A stretch of 64,000 nt of DNA from Eublepharis macularius (Eukaryota; Chordata; Lepidosauria; Squamata; Eublepharidae). Where the stretch lies: contig NC_072805.1 of assembly GCF_028583425.1 (NCBI RefSeq), positions 13,154,001 through 13,218,000 of the forward strand, written 5' to 3'. The translations under genes were made by a program, and so were the position numbers. The notes below the pieces were generated by a model. That model was not told the origin of the DNA. It was given only the letters and a program-made list of their open reading frames with translations, and searched no databases. Below, one piece after another: positions 11,406 through 23,628 of the stretch (positions are counted from its first letter, which is position 1; each line of letters opens with the position of its first letter).

Positions 11406-12003
11406 TGTAAACTTCCCCACTTTGCTACAAGTTTGAGAAATAACTCAAGGCATTTAAACTTGGTGATCATAGAAGTAAAAAGGTTTATTTAGTAGTAAGC
11501 CTTGATGCAGTCAATTCGGTAACTGAATGCATGCAGGAAAGCATCGGCACTTGTATTTTATACCTTTCAATCAACACAGAAAAAAATGTATACCGTTTAT
11601 AAGTTCTCATACAGTTCTGTAAACAAACAGCCAGTTGTTACAAGCAATCAAGTTGAGGTACATGATCTTTTGAACAGTGTAGATTGACAGGTCATTGCCA
11701 GGAAAAAGGAACACAGTAAGACGAACATTCTTGAATGGCACCATAGATTTCAAAACATAACTGGGAGATAATAGCCAAGGCTGGAGCGGAATATTTCCCG
11801 ATATAAACAATTTCTAACCTTCGGTGTATAGTGGAAGCAAACTCACTGTGCCTTTTGTATATGGCCTCTGTGTTATGATGTTATAAAAACAATTGTAGGA
11901 ACAGAAAATCATAGGGTGTAGAAGGATTTTCTTGCAAGCTCTGAGCAGTCCAGATCAATCAGTTTAATTGGAAGAAAGGGGGCTACCCCAAAATTCCCTA
12001 ACA
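11406..12003 (-). mobile_element. probable solo LTR, minus strand
   Basis: Read on the minus strand it begins TGTTAGGGAATTTTGGGG and ends GGGGAAGTTTACA, giving TG...CA ends over 598 bp. It contains a TATAAAA box (plus 11556-11562) and, about 70 bp further on, an AATAAA signal (plus 11484-11489), followed by about 80 bp to the end. This is the U3-R-U5 layout of an endogenous-retrovirus-like LTR. No internal retroviral genes adjoin it, so it is a solo LTR if correct. Flanks CCAAT and AGAAG do not match, so no target duplication supports the borders. Confidence 0.55.
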
Positions 12004-12504
12004 AGAAGCAACCATCGTTTCTTCTGGCAGGAGTGGATGGTCTTATACTCCTCTTAAAGAGATGCTAATATTATTCACGGTCAGATTCCCTTTTCCTTGT
12101 TTCTTTTCTTTGCCCTACTCCATAGTTCCATCCATCACCTTTCTTGTGCTCTTGGTGTCCCTTGTTTAGGATTACTCCAATCACTCAGATCTTAGCTAAG
12201 CTTTGCTGCATGTTAGTCTTTAAGGTGCTGCAAGGTTCTTGATGATTTTGGTTGGGCCAGGCTGCATTCTCTTAGCATGAGCAGAATACTAGCCTGGCTC
12301 TCAGGTAGGGGAGGGTGCTGCTGTACAGATGGCATCACACACCTTTTGCGTATTACATCTGTAAAATAAATGATCAGCAATAATACCGAGATGAGTGGAC
12401 AGGTGAAGGGAATACATGCCTGGTGTGTTAAAGTGTCCCTGTAGAGACCCAGTTCAAACCTGCCTATTTCTCCAGAGCATTCTACAAAAAGACTCCAGTT
12501 GCAT

Positions 12505-12708
12505 CTTGTGTCATATGAAGCTGCCTTATATTGAGTCAATCCCTCAAGGTCAGTATTGTCTACTGAGACTGGCAGTGGCTGCCCAGGGGCTCAAGCAGAG
12601 GTCTTTTATGCCACCTACTGTCTGGTCCTTTTAACTGGAGGTGCCGGGGATTGAACCTGGGACCTTCTGCATGCCAAGCTGATGTTTCACCACTGAGCCA
12701 TAGCCTTT
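12505..12708 (-). repeat. tRNA-derived SINE (tRNA-Ala-like), reverse
   Basis: On the minus strand: GGCTATGGCTCAGTGGTGAA head, CTTGGCATGCAGAAGGTCCC, B-box CAGGTTCAATCCC, then ACTGCCAGTCTCAGTAGAC and the terminal AAGGCAGCTTCATATGACA. It is a full-length counterpart of the forward copy at 61636-61832. Confidence 0.8.
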
Positions 12709-12709
12709 T

Positions 12710-14637
12710 CCCTTTTAGCTTGTGTCACTTTCTGAATAGGAACTGTTACTGTCCCAGCCAGTTGTGCCAGCCATTAATGTATCCCAAGGGGATTTCTGAC
12801 CTTCCAGAATAAATCTTTGGACCGTGGTCATAGTATATGTTGAGGCTTGGCTTAGGACAGGTATTCCTGTCCAGGTATTCTGGTCCAGATATAAGTTAGC
12901 TGGATTCCAGTGCCCGCTTGAAATCAATCCATGTTTTGAAATCATTCCGATGGGCATGCTTCTATGTTCCGTGCTAATAGAAGTGTTGCGGAGCCTTATT
13001 CAGTCTGGTCTAAAGATGACACAGGCACAGATGATGCTAGCAAGTCCTAAACTGTCAGAAGACTGCGACACAGAGCTGGTCAAAAGTGTTCCTGGCCCCT
13101 GCCACAACCTGGAATTTCAGACACTGAAATGGATTTGGGGGAATCTTCCCTGAGAGGTGTGCTGGAAGCTACAAGTTGGTAGCTCCTTCAGCCACCGTCC
13201 CCCAAAAGGAAGGTTGGAAAGAGGTTCTGCTGTTGCCTTCTTTTTTTATATTAGGATGTTTTGAGTAGGAGTTGGGGCCAGCTGGTTGCAAAGGCCAGGT
13301 GGGCAGCGTTGTCAGTAGACAGGGAGACGTGGGCAAGCCCAATATCCCTGCCTGGACTCTTTGGGATAATGTGGAAATTGTGCATCTAAAATACAGTTGT
13401 AATATGACAATGGAAATATCGCTGGTCCCTCAGCAATAGTACAAGCCTAGTTTCTTCCCAGTTTTTCTGTGTGTGTGTAAACAACTGTTTCAGCTGCCAG
13501 CCCTGCTCCAATGAGTGACCCACCTTTAACAAATAATGTGCAAAAAGTGCCAGATGTACATTTATTCATTTAAATTTGTCCTCTATCATATGCATATTTT
13601 ATTATTTAATATAGATGGGAAGAAAGTTCATTTGGCGATAATGCGTACTGGCCGGTCAGCACTGCCCATTGTAGCTTTTGCTGAAGCGAGTGTTTTTCAG
13701 AGCTTGGCTGTGGAAAATAAAAGTAAATTTGGATGAAGAGCAGTAAGGGCACTTCTCAAATGTATTTCATTACTGAAAAAGTGGTTTGGTTTTGCTGAAA
13801 GTAACTACAGAACTGGATGTGGCTGCACACACACATAGATAGCCCTGTTCTCAGTGTTTATGTGCTCTTTTTTCTTTTTGAACGGTGCTTCGTAACCCTG
13901 CACAGATGCTGTTGTGGGAGTAGGACATCAGCCTTATCCCAAGACTTAGCTGTTATTTATAGCTTGCCTGAGAGGGAAATCCAGCTTCTATGCCTATTGC
14001 TCCCTCATATGTGTGTTATAAATACACTTGGAGGGATATATTTAGGCCTCCTGCCTTATGGAAATGGAAACTCTCTTCCCTGATTGCAAATCTTTCAAGT
14101 CTTGGAATGTGTCAGCCGAAGGGCCCCTGTCTACTACCTTTGTGTGCGTCCTTTCAATCCCTCCTCAGTCTTGAGCTGCGTAGTCCCCTTCTCAGAAATG
14201 ACAAAATCCATCCATGGAAATAAACTCTTGAAGTGCAGGAAATGGAAAGATCTACAAATTAGCCATCAGTCCTGTTCAGATTTCTGACTAAAACTGCCAG
14301 ATCTGTTCTGAATTTGGAGAGCTTTGAGGGCTGGGAATATCAGAATTGCCTTACTGTTCTTGGAAGGCACCTCCTGCCCCCCCCAAAAAACTTTGGTGAA
14401 GCTTGTAAATCTTCTTGTGATCTCAGAATGTCTGAAGGATTCTCCCCTCTGCCTGTGTAGCTACAGAGGAGGGGAAGGAGATCATTCTTGCCACTCCAGA
14501 TGCAGGTTTTGCCATCTTGCCAAATGGTTTTTCCAGCAGTCCAGTCTCTGAAGGAATTGAATTCCCTGCCATCTGTCCTTGCAAATTGGGAAAGAGAGCA
14601 GAGTGGGTCAGCAGCAGTCCTTGCCTGGCAGATCGGG
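12710..14637. other. intron 1 segment without assigned features
   Basis: I see no exon, RNA gene or recognisable mobile element here. There is a short GT repeat near 13468-13478. Open frames are short and lack domains. Confidence 0.45.
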
Positions 14638-14735
14638 GTGTGGTGATGTGGCCATTCATCCCCCCCCCCCCCGGAGTGTGGTGATGTGGCCGTTCATCCC
14701 CCCCCCCCGGAGTGTGGTGATGTGGCCATTCATCC
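14638..14735 (+). repeat. minisatellite, 36-38 bp unit, about 2.6 copies
   Basis: Tandem units start at 14638, 14676 and 14712 with the shared core GTGTGGTGATGTGGCC, then ATTCATC or GTTCATC, a C-run and CGGA. Unit length differs by the number of C residues, which suggests slippage in the poly-C tract. Confidence 0.85.
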
Positions 14736-15189
14736 GGCCCCTTTACCTCTTCACATGCAGCAGGAAGACGGAGCAGGGAAGAGCCTGGGTGGTTGTTTGT
14801 CCTCATCTTCTTTGGGACACAAACTCTGTCTCAAGGAGCTCTTCCAGTTTCCAAAGAAAAGGGAGCACAGTTTATTTGCTAGGGCTTGTAGACAGTCCCA
14901 GGAGGACTGAGTGGTGCGTCCATCTTGGCAGGACTCAGGGAGGCAAATTTTTCTGGCTAACTCTAGGAGGAAAGTAACTCTTCCTTATCCTGAGCCCTGA
15001 AACCGCTGGAAAGCTTTGCATGTTCTGCATACAACCTGAGCCTGTCGACTCTCCCTTAGTCCTTACGTTGGATTATGACACTAAACTGGGTGGGCTTGGG
15101 CCAGGGGGAATGGCTGCAAGACTTTTATCTGTGAACTTTTCCCAGAGGTTCCAAACCTCTGCTTGTGTTGACAGCAAATACTGAACATC

Positions 15190-15600
15190 TCCACCAAAGA
15201 ACAGGATTTGAGTCTAGTGGCACCTTAGAGACCAACAAGATCTTCAGAGTATGAGCTTTCAATTCAGAGCTCCCTTCTTTGAGTAGGAATGGAGAACTCT
15301 GAGCCTTTATAGCCCAGCCAGAAGCGGGTGGGGTGTTAACCAGGGAGGGCACCAGAATGTAAAAGTATAATGCAGTGTAGATGTCCACTTCATGTGGCTG
15401 AATGTGGTGCCTTCCATGAGGAGAGTTCTAAGCAGGTAGCACTCTACCCACATTGACTGGCATATAATGGTTCAGGAATCTCCATTCCTACTCATATCTG
15501 ACGAAGGGGCCACATATCCTGAAAACCTTGTTGGTCTCCAAGGTGCCACTGGACTCAAATCCTACTGTTCTACTCAAGACCAACATAGATACCCACCTAA
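15190..15600. repeat. Penelope-like fragments in inverted pair
   Basis: The minus-strand copy at 15196-15275 (GGTCTCTAAGGTGCCACTAG, read in reverse) faces a plus-strand copy at 15487-15597 with CTGACGAAGGGG, TTGTTGGTCTCCAAGGTGCC and ACTGGACTCAAATCC. About 210 bp of unrelated-looking sequence separates them. Inverted terminal arrangements are common in Penelope-like elements. Confidence 0.5.
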
Positions 15601-15767
15601 AACCATCTCCTCCAAAAGATCCAATCTGGCTTGGTTGCAGAGCAACAGTTTTGAATTGACACCGCCTTGAATGAATGTATTATCATATCCTGAGATTCGG
15701 AAAATAATAAGCTTGTCTGCTCTAATTGTATTTAAAAATATGTTTGAGATGTGGTTTCAATTGGGTA

Positions 15768-15880
15768 GCTGTATTGGTCTGCAGCAGAACAGCAGGATTT
15801 GGGTCCAGTAGCACTTTAAAGACCAGCAAGATTTCCAGGGTATGAGCTTTTGAAAGTCAAAGCTGTCTTCATCAGCTTGG
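15768..15880 (-). repeat. Penelope-like tail fragment, reverse
   Basis: On the minus strand: CTGATGAAGACAGC, TTTGACTTTCAAAAGCTC, ATCTTGCTGGTCTTTAAAGT, CTACTGGACCCAAATCC and the terminal CAGACCAATACAGCTACCC. It belongs to the same subfamily as the pair at 15190-15600. Confidence 0.55.
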
Positions 15881-16023
15881 GGAGTGGGTTATCTAAGTGT
15901 GTGTGTGTTTGTGTGATAGATGGATGGGCAAAGAACTGATGCAAAATAAGTCAGCAAAAGTTTGGAACCCAGACAAATGTTGCCCCAACCCCTAAAAGTA
16001 CCCCTACTTTGTTACCTGTAGAC

Positions 16024-16361
16024 TAGAGATGGGCACGAATCGGGAAATTGTGGTTTGTTGCGGTTCATTGTGTTTCACGAACCACAGACCGGCATGAAAT
16101 TGCCTGGTTTGCGAACTGGTTCGTGAACACGTCACTTCCAGGGCAACAGAAGGTCTACAGAAAGCCCATCCCCCCTCATTGCCTGGGAAACTGATTGATC
16201 AGTGCCAGGCTGTTTGGCAGTGACGAACCAAACGAACCAGCGTAAAAATCACCGTGGTTCATCAGAAATGCCCTCCCATGAACCGCTGGTTACCAAACCA
16301 AAAAAAAAAAAAGGCACGGTTTATGACAAACTTTGGTTCGTACGGTTCATGCCCTTCTCTA
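16024..16361. mobile_element. hAT-type MITE with 8-bp target duplication
   Basis: Terminal inverted repeats TAGAGATGGGCACGAA and (reverse complement of the right end) TAGAGAAGGGCATGAA flank 338 bp of non-coding sequence rich in ACGAACC/GGTTCGT motifs. An exact 8-bp duplication CTGTAGAC lies at 16016-16023 and 16362-16369, the hallmark of hAT transposition. It has no transposase ORF, so it is non-autonomous. Confidence 0.85.
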
Positions 16362-17702
16362 CTGTAGACCAGAGGTGACCAGCTAGTCACAGCCCCCAGA
16401 TTATGTTTAAGAATTAATATTTCAAAGATGATTTCTCTGGGGTGTACCAATCACGCCCCCCCCCATGGAAATAACTTTCTTCCCAACTCTCTTAAGTAAG
16501 AAACTTCTGCTTGCAGCGCAGCCCAAGTATTCCATGATTGCAGCTGTCCAGTGTCGGCAGCCATGCAGCCGGAGTGTGGCGTGCCGATGCTAGCTTCTAA
16601 CTGTGCTCCTGTATTCATTATCTCAGTAATATGATGCCGACTTTCTGGGCACTTGTTAGATTCTTAACTGCAAATGAGGGCCTTGGGAATTACATCATGG
16701 GCGGATACGCAGCACACGATAAGAATCACTTTTCAAGAATCTAGAGAACAGTACCTGAACCCACAAGTGTCCCTCATGCTAGCGGACTTAGCTGTGTATT
16801 TTTCTTAGAAAACCAGTGTGGGAATTTGCATATTCTTTAATATATCCAAGAGTGAGCCTTTGACTCTCACTACTGTTGATATGGTGCCTGAGCCAGACTA
16901 CTCCACCTTGAGAACAGCAACACCCCTAGAAGCTTCCTTTTGTAAAACAAAACGTCACACATTTTTGGTTAGCGGATCACCATCAGAGATGTGGAGGCCC
17001 AGAGAAACGGTTTTCTCTGTTTTTCCCAAGGACTTTCTCTGAATTTTTCTGATGAACATTTTGGGGACTTTAAAACAATCAATTTTTTTTTCTTTGAGAT
17101 GAGTGAAATGCTTTTGAAGACAAGGTTTTACTCAATATATTTAGCATGCAAATGTCTGAGGAGTTTTTCCAGTTTGCCCATGGGAAAAATTGGAAAGTTT
17201 AGGGGAGCTGTGAATAAAATTCCTCGGAAATAGATTTTTGCAAGGAATGAAATATGATCCAGATAACATAGTATGCAGCTCTGTCTTGCTTTAGTGTTGC
17301 ATGTATTTCCAGTTTTGCTTTTAGAAACTAAGGCATTTATACTTTTAAATTCCATAAATATCCTGAGCTATATAGGATGTGTTTTATGTTGTTAAATAAG
17401 CAAAGTATGTTTAGGTTTGATAGGAAAGTGTTATGTAGTACCTTCCACTCCCCCCCCCCCAAATTCCCATTTTTTCCCTAGAAAAAACAGCAAAAAATGC
17501 CACACCATGACTTCAAAATTTCCAAAAATGTTACAACTGCAGTCACCATGCAGATTGGCCACCACAGGATGAAATTTCTTGTAAAGAAAATGAATTATGT
17601 TGTCTCCTGATTGCACCAAACTCTTCAACAAAATGGCCCTTCTAGTTGACAAGGAAAGTTCTTTGCACACCAACTGAGTGATAGAATCCATTTGGTTACA
17701 GG

Positions 17703-17937
17703 CAGGGCTTTTTTTCAGGGGGAATGGAGTTCCGGAACCTCTTGAAAATGGTCACATGGCCGGTGGCCCCGCCCCCTGATCTCCAGACAGAGGGGAGTTG
17801 AGATTGCCCTCAGCGGCGCGGGTGGCAATCTCCCCTCTGTCTGGAGATCAGGGGGCGGGGCCACTGGCCATGTGACCATTTTCTCCGAGGGCAACCCACT
17901 GAGTTCTGCCACCTCTTTCCCCAGAAAAAAAGCCATG
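17703..17937. mobile_element. palindromic hAT MITE, copy 1
   Basis: The left end CAGGGCTTTTTTTC and the right end GAAAAAAAGCCATG are inverted repeats. The exact duplication GTTACAGG flanks the element at 17695-17702 and 17938-17945. Internally, two arms of about 55 bp are inverted copies of each other (CCCCGCCCCCTGATCTCCAG on the left, its complement on the right), so the element folds into a long hairpin. A second copy lies at 49588-49833. It has no coding capacity. Confidence 0.92.
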
Positions 17938-19280
17938 GTTACAGGTGTGTGTAACTTGTATCCTCCTCAGAATAGTAGCCCATGTCTTAATTCTGGAGGG
18001 CTGCCATTTTTGCCCTGATGGGAGCTGCATGCCACCTATGCTGACCCTTCTAGGTCACGTGGAGGAATAGCCGGTTGCACAGGGGTGGATGCATGGAACG
18101 TGTCGATTGCGGGAGGTTCAGAACACCTGGTAGCAAGCAGGGAAAGCATGCTCTGTGCTGTGGCAACAGCTTCATCAGCTCAGTGGTGAGGTTTGTACTG
18201 CAGTGATGTTGAACGAGATATGTTGGTGGCATAGCAGGCAAGAAGAAGTAAGAATGGGTGCGGAGAATCGTAGCTGTGGGTAGTAGGATGCGGAAAGATG
18301 GGGCAGCAGTCCCCAGCACTTCTCCTTGCCAAGGCTTTTGGGCTTCTGTGGTAGCCACAGAGCTTTGTTTCTCACTTCCCAATTTCAGTAATTTGGTTAT
18401 TTCAGCCAAGGAGCTGGGGAATGAAGAATTCTGTGCCTGACTGTTTGATAGCCCTCTACACACTTTCTAGGGAGACTTGGCTGAAGACATAGCAGCCTGC
18501 CTGTCTAGAGGGGGAGCAAGTGGAGGAGAGTGAGCTTGGGGGGTAGTGGAAATGAAAGGCATGTCGTTGGCTGCTTGGGACCAGCATGGGCAGAGAGAAA
18601 CGGCACCTCTGTAGCTGGGGTAGCCTTTCCTTCGAAGGGCCAGCTCCTGTTGCAGAGGAGACTGGAAGGGGCTTTGGAAACCTTCCTGGACTAAAAGTGG
18701 TTACAGACAAAAGCTTGAGTTTTCAGAAGGAGTGAGTGGGAAAAAACCCATTCTGCAGCTTCAGAAGAAGCAGATCATCTCTTGTGCATAGAACCAGTTA
18801 GTGCAAGTGGTTGGATGGATCTAAGCTAAATTTTGCACTTACAGAAGAGGAGATGTAATTTCTGCCAATTCCCCTTCCCTGCTACAGATGTTCAGCTTGC
18901 ACCACTTGCCATTCCTAAGGGTCCCCTGTACCCCATGAGCAACATTTTGGGGAGGGCAGAGCTGTGGGCTGCAGCAGGAGAGGAAGGCAGGAAAGCTCCA
19001 TTTGTACAGAATTGCCTTCCATCTGTGGAAGATTTAGACTGGATGCAGCCCGTGGAGGAGAAGATAGGCAGCTAGTGTGATTCCACTCCATGCCCCTCTG
19101 CAAGGGCAGAGAAGCGTCAAACTGGTCCAACTTGAGCATGTCAAATTTGTCCACTGCTATGGCTAAGTGATAATTCTTTATATCAGCTCTTTTGGGCAGG
19201 GGAACATCTACCAGTTGGTTGTTTCTTCTGGTCATCAAATCCTTTAATGGAACAGGATTCAAGAGTTATGCCATTACAAA

Positions 19281-19495
19281 TCCAGAGGAGTTAGCCATGT
19301 TAGTCTGTAGTCACAAAATAGTAAAGAGACCAGTAGCACCTTTAAGACTAACCAACTTTACTGTAGCATAAGCTTTCGAGAACCACAGCTTTCTTTGTCA
19401 GATGCATCTGATGATGCATGTGATGAAGAGAGCTGTGATTCTTGAAAGCTTATGCCACAATACAGTTGGTTAGACTTAAAGGTGCTACTGGACTC
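19281..19495. repeat. Penelope-like inverted pair with 14-bp target duplication
   Basis: The left half is the reverse of the right half: TTAAGACTAACCAACTTTAC ... GTAGCATAAGCTTTCGAGAA faces TTGAAAGCTTATGCCAC ... GGTGCTACTGGACTC. The element is flanked by the exact duplication TATGCCATTACAAA at 19267-19280 and 19496-19509. Symmetric, truncated inverted units with target duplications are typical of Penelope-like insertions; the family call is from memory. Confidence 0.7.
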
Positions 19496-19662
19496 TATGC
19501 CATTACAAAGTTGACAAAAGCCAATACTACAAACAGCATTGTCTGAACATTTGTAACTTTTCTTGAGATTTTTCTGGAGGAAGAGTTCTTCCCCAAACAG
19601 GCCTCTAGGCCTTAAGGTTCCCTGAGATCTTCAGTGAATGGGAGCAAACTTTGAAGAAGTGA

Positions 19663-19864
19663 GAGCCAAACTACAAGTGACGTCTTACACAGGTTGGACA
19701 CTAGTCGGCTTCCCTCAAGTTTTGATGGGAAATGTAGGCGTCCTGGTTTTACAGCTTGGCTCTCCATTACAGCTGCAAGACCAGGATGCCTACATTTCCC
19801 GTCAAAACTTGAGGGAAGCCGACTAGTGTCCAACCTGTGTAAGACGTCACTTGTTGTTTGGCTC
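19663..19864. mobile_element. 202-bp foldback MITE, copy A
   Basis: An almost perfect palindrome. The left arm runs GAGCCAAACTACAAGTGACG, then GTTGGACACTAGTCGGCTTC and CAAGTTTTGATGGGAAATGT. The right arm is its reverse complement, and the loop centres on TTACAGCTTGGCTCTCC. Exactly the same length as the copy at 23427-23628. The termini resemble those of the longer element at 51511-51870. I could not define a convincing target duplication, so the superfamily is open. Confidence 0.85.
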
Positions 19865-19899
19865 TAAGTTTGGGGGAATTACTTTGTTAGAAGCCTGCA

Positions 19900-22800
19900 T
19901 CTAGCTATCAGATTACTGCAAGAAAGTGTTTTCCTGTGTTTTTATGTACAAGTGCAGGGAGTTTACCTAGTTTGTATTTCTGATTCTAGAATGTAACATC
20001 ATAAAACCCTGTCTCAAGTTACAGCGAATGCACATACAGCCTGCACGTGCATGTGTCTGTTTGTAAGAAAGAGTCAACATGCATACACTACAAATGAAAC
20101 CAGGTACCAGTACCTGGATGTATGTTATTTCAGTCACACATTCAGCTGCACATGCAGCTCACTGCACAGACAAAGAAAAATCAAATGTACACCATGTCAT
20201 AGAGATTTGATTTTAATCATACATGCTGCAGTTTTACACATGTATTTTAGCAAACTGTGTATGACCTTTAATGAAGTTCATTAGCAGGTTGTGGAAAAAT
20301 ACAGATATTCTTTTATCTTTGACAGTAAATTAAAAGTAGTTGAAAAAGAGTAGATCAATGCTTTTTTAATTGCGAGAAAAGACTCAGTGTAATCTGTTAA
20401 TCTAGTTTGTAGTATTATTGTCTGTATCTTCAAAGATTTATAGGATCTTATCTGTATAGGTGCACAGTGGCATCATAAGTTGGCTTTAGCAAAATGTCAC
20501 ATGATGAAAAATATGAAGAATCGGCAGAATTTAAGATCGATCACACTTTTATATTATTATTACATGTAAAAGATCTTAAGCCTCTAGAGATAGCAAATGC
20601 CATTCAGTATACAAGAATGTCACTAAAATCAGAAACTAGGGATTTGGTGGAGGAAATCTCACTCAGAAGATTTTAGGTGGGAAATGAATGTCTCTCTGTG
20701 TTTATGAAATTCCAGTGCCTTTCCTAGCAGACAAAGTATGATCTGATTTTAAATCATTCACAGTTATGATTAAGAAATATTAAGAGATTTAATTTTTATT
20801 GCATGCATATGTTCGTCACTAGTCGGAGTTAGTTTAGTGTGCAGTTACATTTTTAGTATCATGCTTAATTTAAAGGATTAGGATTTATTTCAATAAAGAG
20901 TAAAGATTTAAATTCTAAGAGAAGTCTCTATGTATCTTGATAGGAAGAGTTAAACAAGAAGAACCCACTTTAAATATAATTTTTTCTGAGAACCAGCCTC
21001 TCTTCTGAAGTTCTGAGGCTATCCAAGTTTTAGGAAATAGATTTTACATACTGGACCGTTCAGGAGCTTTAATGAGGTTCGGATAAATTGGTCTGCTACA
21101 TCTCTTCACAGAGTGTGTATACTTACTGTAACTTGTGAAAGGGCTAAAATGCAATTGCAGTACAGGCATTTTTTGCAAGCCCTGTTTTAAAAAGGAGGGG
21201 AGCATCTCCTGAGGTGATTTTATGACACGTGATGGAGCAGCTGCCTTGAACTTTCCAAACTTGGGACCTGCTAAAGTGCAACCATGACAGGAAGTCTCGT
21301 GACATGAGTCATGTGACAGGAAAAGGAGGAGCCAGTGTTAGGACACTGCCAGTCTCAAGGTGAGTACAACCAAGTACAGGAGCCTAGCCAAGGGTCCTCT
21401 CCCCCACGGAGGCATCTCCTGTTGCTGACCTGCTGCTTTTCTTACTGCGTGCAGAGAGAAGCTGGGACCATTGGACCATTAAGCAGCAGATGCTTCCAAA
21501 AGGCAGTAGGGAAAATGGGACTGGTGACCCAGCAAGAAGGCCGGACCAAGGGGCGAAGAACACTGACCGTCTTCCTGACCATTTTAGTCTGAAGAATGTT
21601 CTTTGTTGCAATTGTGTGAGGTTAAGCCGAAAGCCAGTGTGGTGATAATTTCAAGTGCCAAATTGGGACTGGGGAGATGCAAATTCAAACACCTGGTTTG
21701 CAGTGAAGCACCACAGATAATTCTGTCATCTTAACAACTGGGTCACAGTGAGGAGAAATTGGCAATAGGGAACCACTATCCCTTGAACTTTTCTGGAGAA
21801 AGACAGGATAAAAATCTGAAATATGACTTAAAACTAAGCTGCCCTCTATTTGCAGAGAATTTTGGGGGGAAATTACGCCATATAGTATTTTGCTTGGCTG
21901 CATAAACCTTTAAAAGCTTGTTCATACATTACTATGAAGATCAAGCAGATAGGAACCAAATCTGAGCCATTTTAGTTTCAAAGGAAAGAGGACACTCATT
22001 GTAAGCGGCAGGGATATGTTTGTGCACTGCCCCAGTCACAGGACTTCTGGGTGTGATAAAAGAATGGTTTTTGAACTGCGTGCCTGGCTTACCAGGGATT
22101 CTTCTGTCATGGCAACACCAGATTGTTCAAATTCAGTTGCCTGCTATTACCATTTTCCCCATGACGTGCTGTTGCAGTGATATTCTCAGCAAGGTTCTTG
22201 AAAAGGGGCAACTGTTTTTGCTTGAGAGCTGCTGGAGTGTAGAAAGAATACATTGGAAGTAGAAAGCTTGGACTAAAGGTAGTGTAAGCATGGAGTTGTT
22301 TGTACTTTACTGGTTCTCCCTGGTAAATATTTCTCACGGTACCCTTTCTTCTCGCCATTTTTCAGTAAGTATTTACTAGAAGCAAGGTCTGAGATCCTTC
22401 TGCAAAAACACCTCTTCATCAGCACAGCATGGTAACCATTGAATTGTGTGTCCTCTGTTTTGTATTGAACACTTTCAGTTTGTACATTGTAAGACTGAGG
22501 TGGTTATACAAATGACTTCTGCAATGAGGCTGTGTCTGTTCTGCCTGACAAATTACCTTGGGTCCATAGCAGGTTAGGATTAATAATTGTCCCCCTCCAG
22601 AAGGGCAGAATGTCAGACTGCAAGCGATCAACCTTTATCCTAGGAACGGCATCTCCAGCACCGGACCGCCCTCTCTGCCCTTTTGGGGGGGGGTGAATTT
22701 GCTGAGCAGGTAGTAATCTGGTATCCCCATTCTTGCATGCATGGTACTCTAGTGTTCTCCTTGGGTATGGAGATGGAAACTGCACAGTCAGCTATTTTTG

Positions 22801-23400
22801 CCTAGGAATTCGATGGCAAAATAGTATTCTTGATATTAGTCAACCTCTCATAATATTGGTCACACTGACATTGGTCATGTGTGATGTTTTGGAGTCTGAG
22901 ATCTTTAAAGTTGCAGGACTCTTTCGTGGTTTCACTCGCATATGGTGTAGAAGTCCAAGAGTTCTATAGTATCCTGCCACCACACATGGCAGTCCTGTTT
23001 ACTGAATATCAGATGTTGAAGGGGATGGTTGCTTGTCTGTTGTGCCTATCGGGTTCTCCTGGGCATGTAACGGGCTTCTGCTGGACCTCTGGTCTGATTG
23101 CTCTTAGGATTCTGTTGGCCAACTTGTTGGGATATCTTCTGTTGGGTCCCACAGATTTTCTCCCTCTTTTAAATTCAAGCTGTGTATTATGTCACTCTGC
23201 AGAAACTGTGGCCTAGAGATCTGAAAGAGAATGATAGCTCCTAAACCTTTGTTTGCCTTTTCATCATGTCCCAAAGTTTGCTCTTATATATTGTCAAGCT
23301 TCAGTTGGCAGTAAGTAGACTGAAGTTAAATCAGAACCACCGTAATGGTAGTGATAGCTGGCAACTCTACCTGGCAGCCAGGAACTGAGAAATCTCCTCT
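19900..23400. other. intron 1 segment, AT-rich, no features assigned
   Basis: I see no exon, RNA gene or recognisable repeat in this stretch. The part 20300-21000 is notably AT-rich, with several AATT/TTAAAT motifs. A poly-G run occurs near 22684-22693. Whether it holds conserved enhancers cannot be judged without alignment. Confidence 0.4.
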
Positions 23401-23426
23401 CTGGTAGAAGAGTTTAGACAGACTCT

Positions 23427-23628
23427 GAGCCAAGCCACAAGTGACGCCTGACACAGGTTGGACACTTGTCAGCTTACCTCAAGTTTTGATGGGAAATGTA
23501 GGCGTCCTGGTTTTACAGCTTGGCTCTCCATTACAGCTGCAAGGCCAGGATGCCTACATTTCCCATCACAACTTGAGGTAAGCCGACTAGTGTCCAACCT
23601 GTGTCAGGCGTCACTTGTGGCTTGGCTC
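23427..23628. mobile_element. 202-bp foldback MITE, copy B
   Basis: Inverted arms beginning GAGCCAAGCCACAAGTGACG and containing GGTTGGACACTTGTCAGC pair with the right half ending in CACTTGTGGCTTGGCTC. The loop TTACAGCTTGGCTCTCC is shared with copy A. The trinucleotide TCT flanks both sides (23424-23426 and 23629-23631), a possible 3-bp target duplication, but copy A does not confirm it. Confidence 0.85.

Noticed and set aside
14638..14735. CRISPR-like repeat array
   Set aside because: Units are directly tandem without distinct spacers and the host is a vertebrate, so it is a minisatellite.
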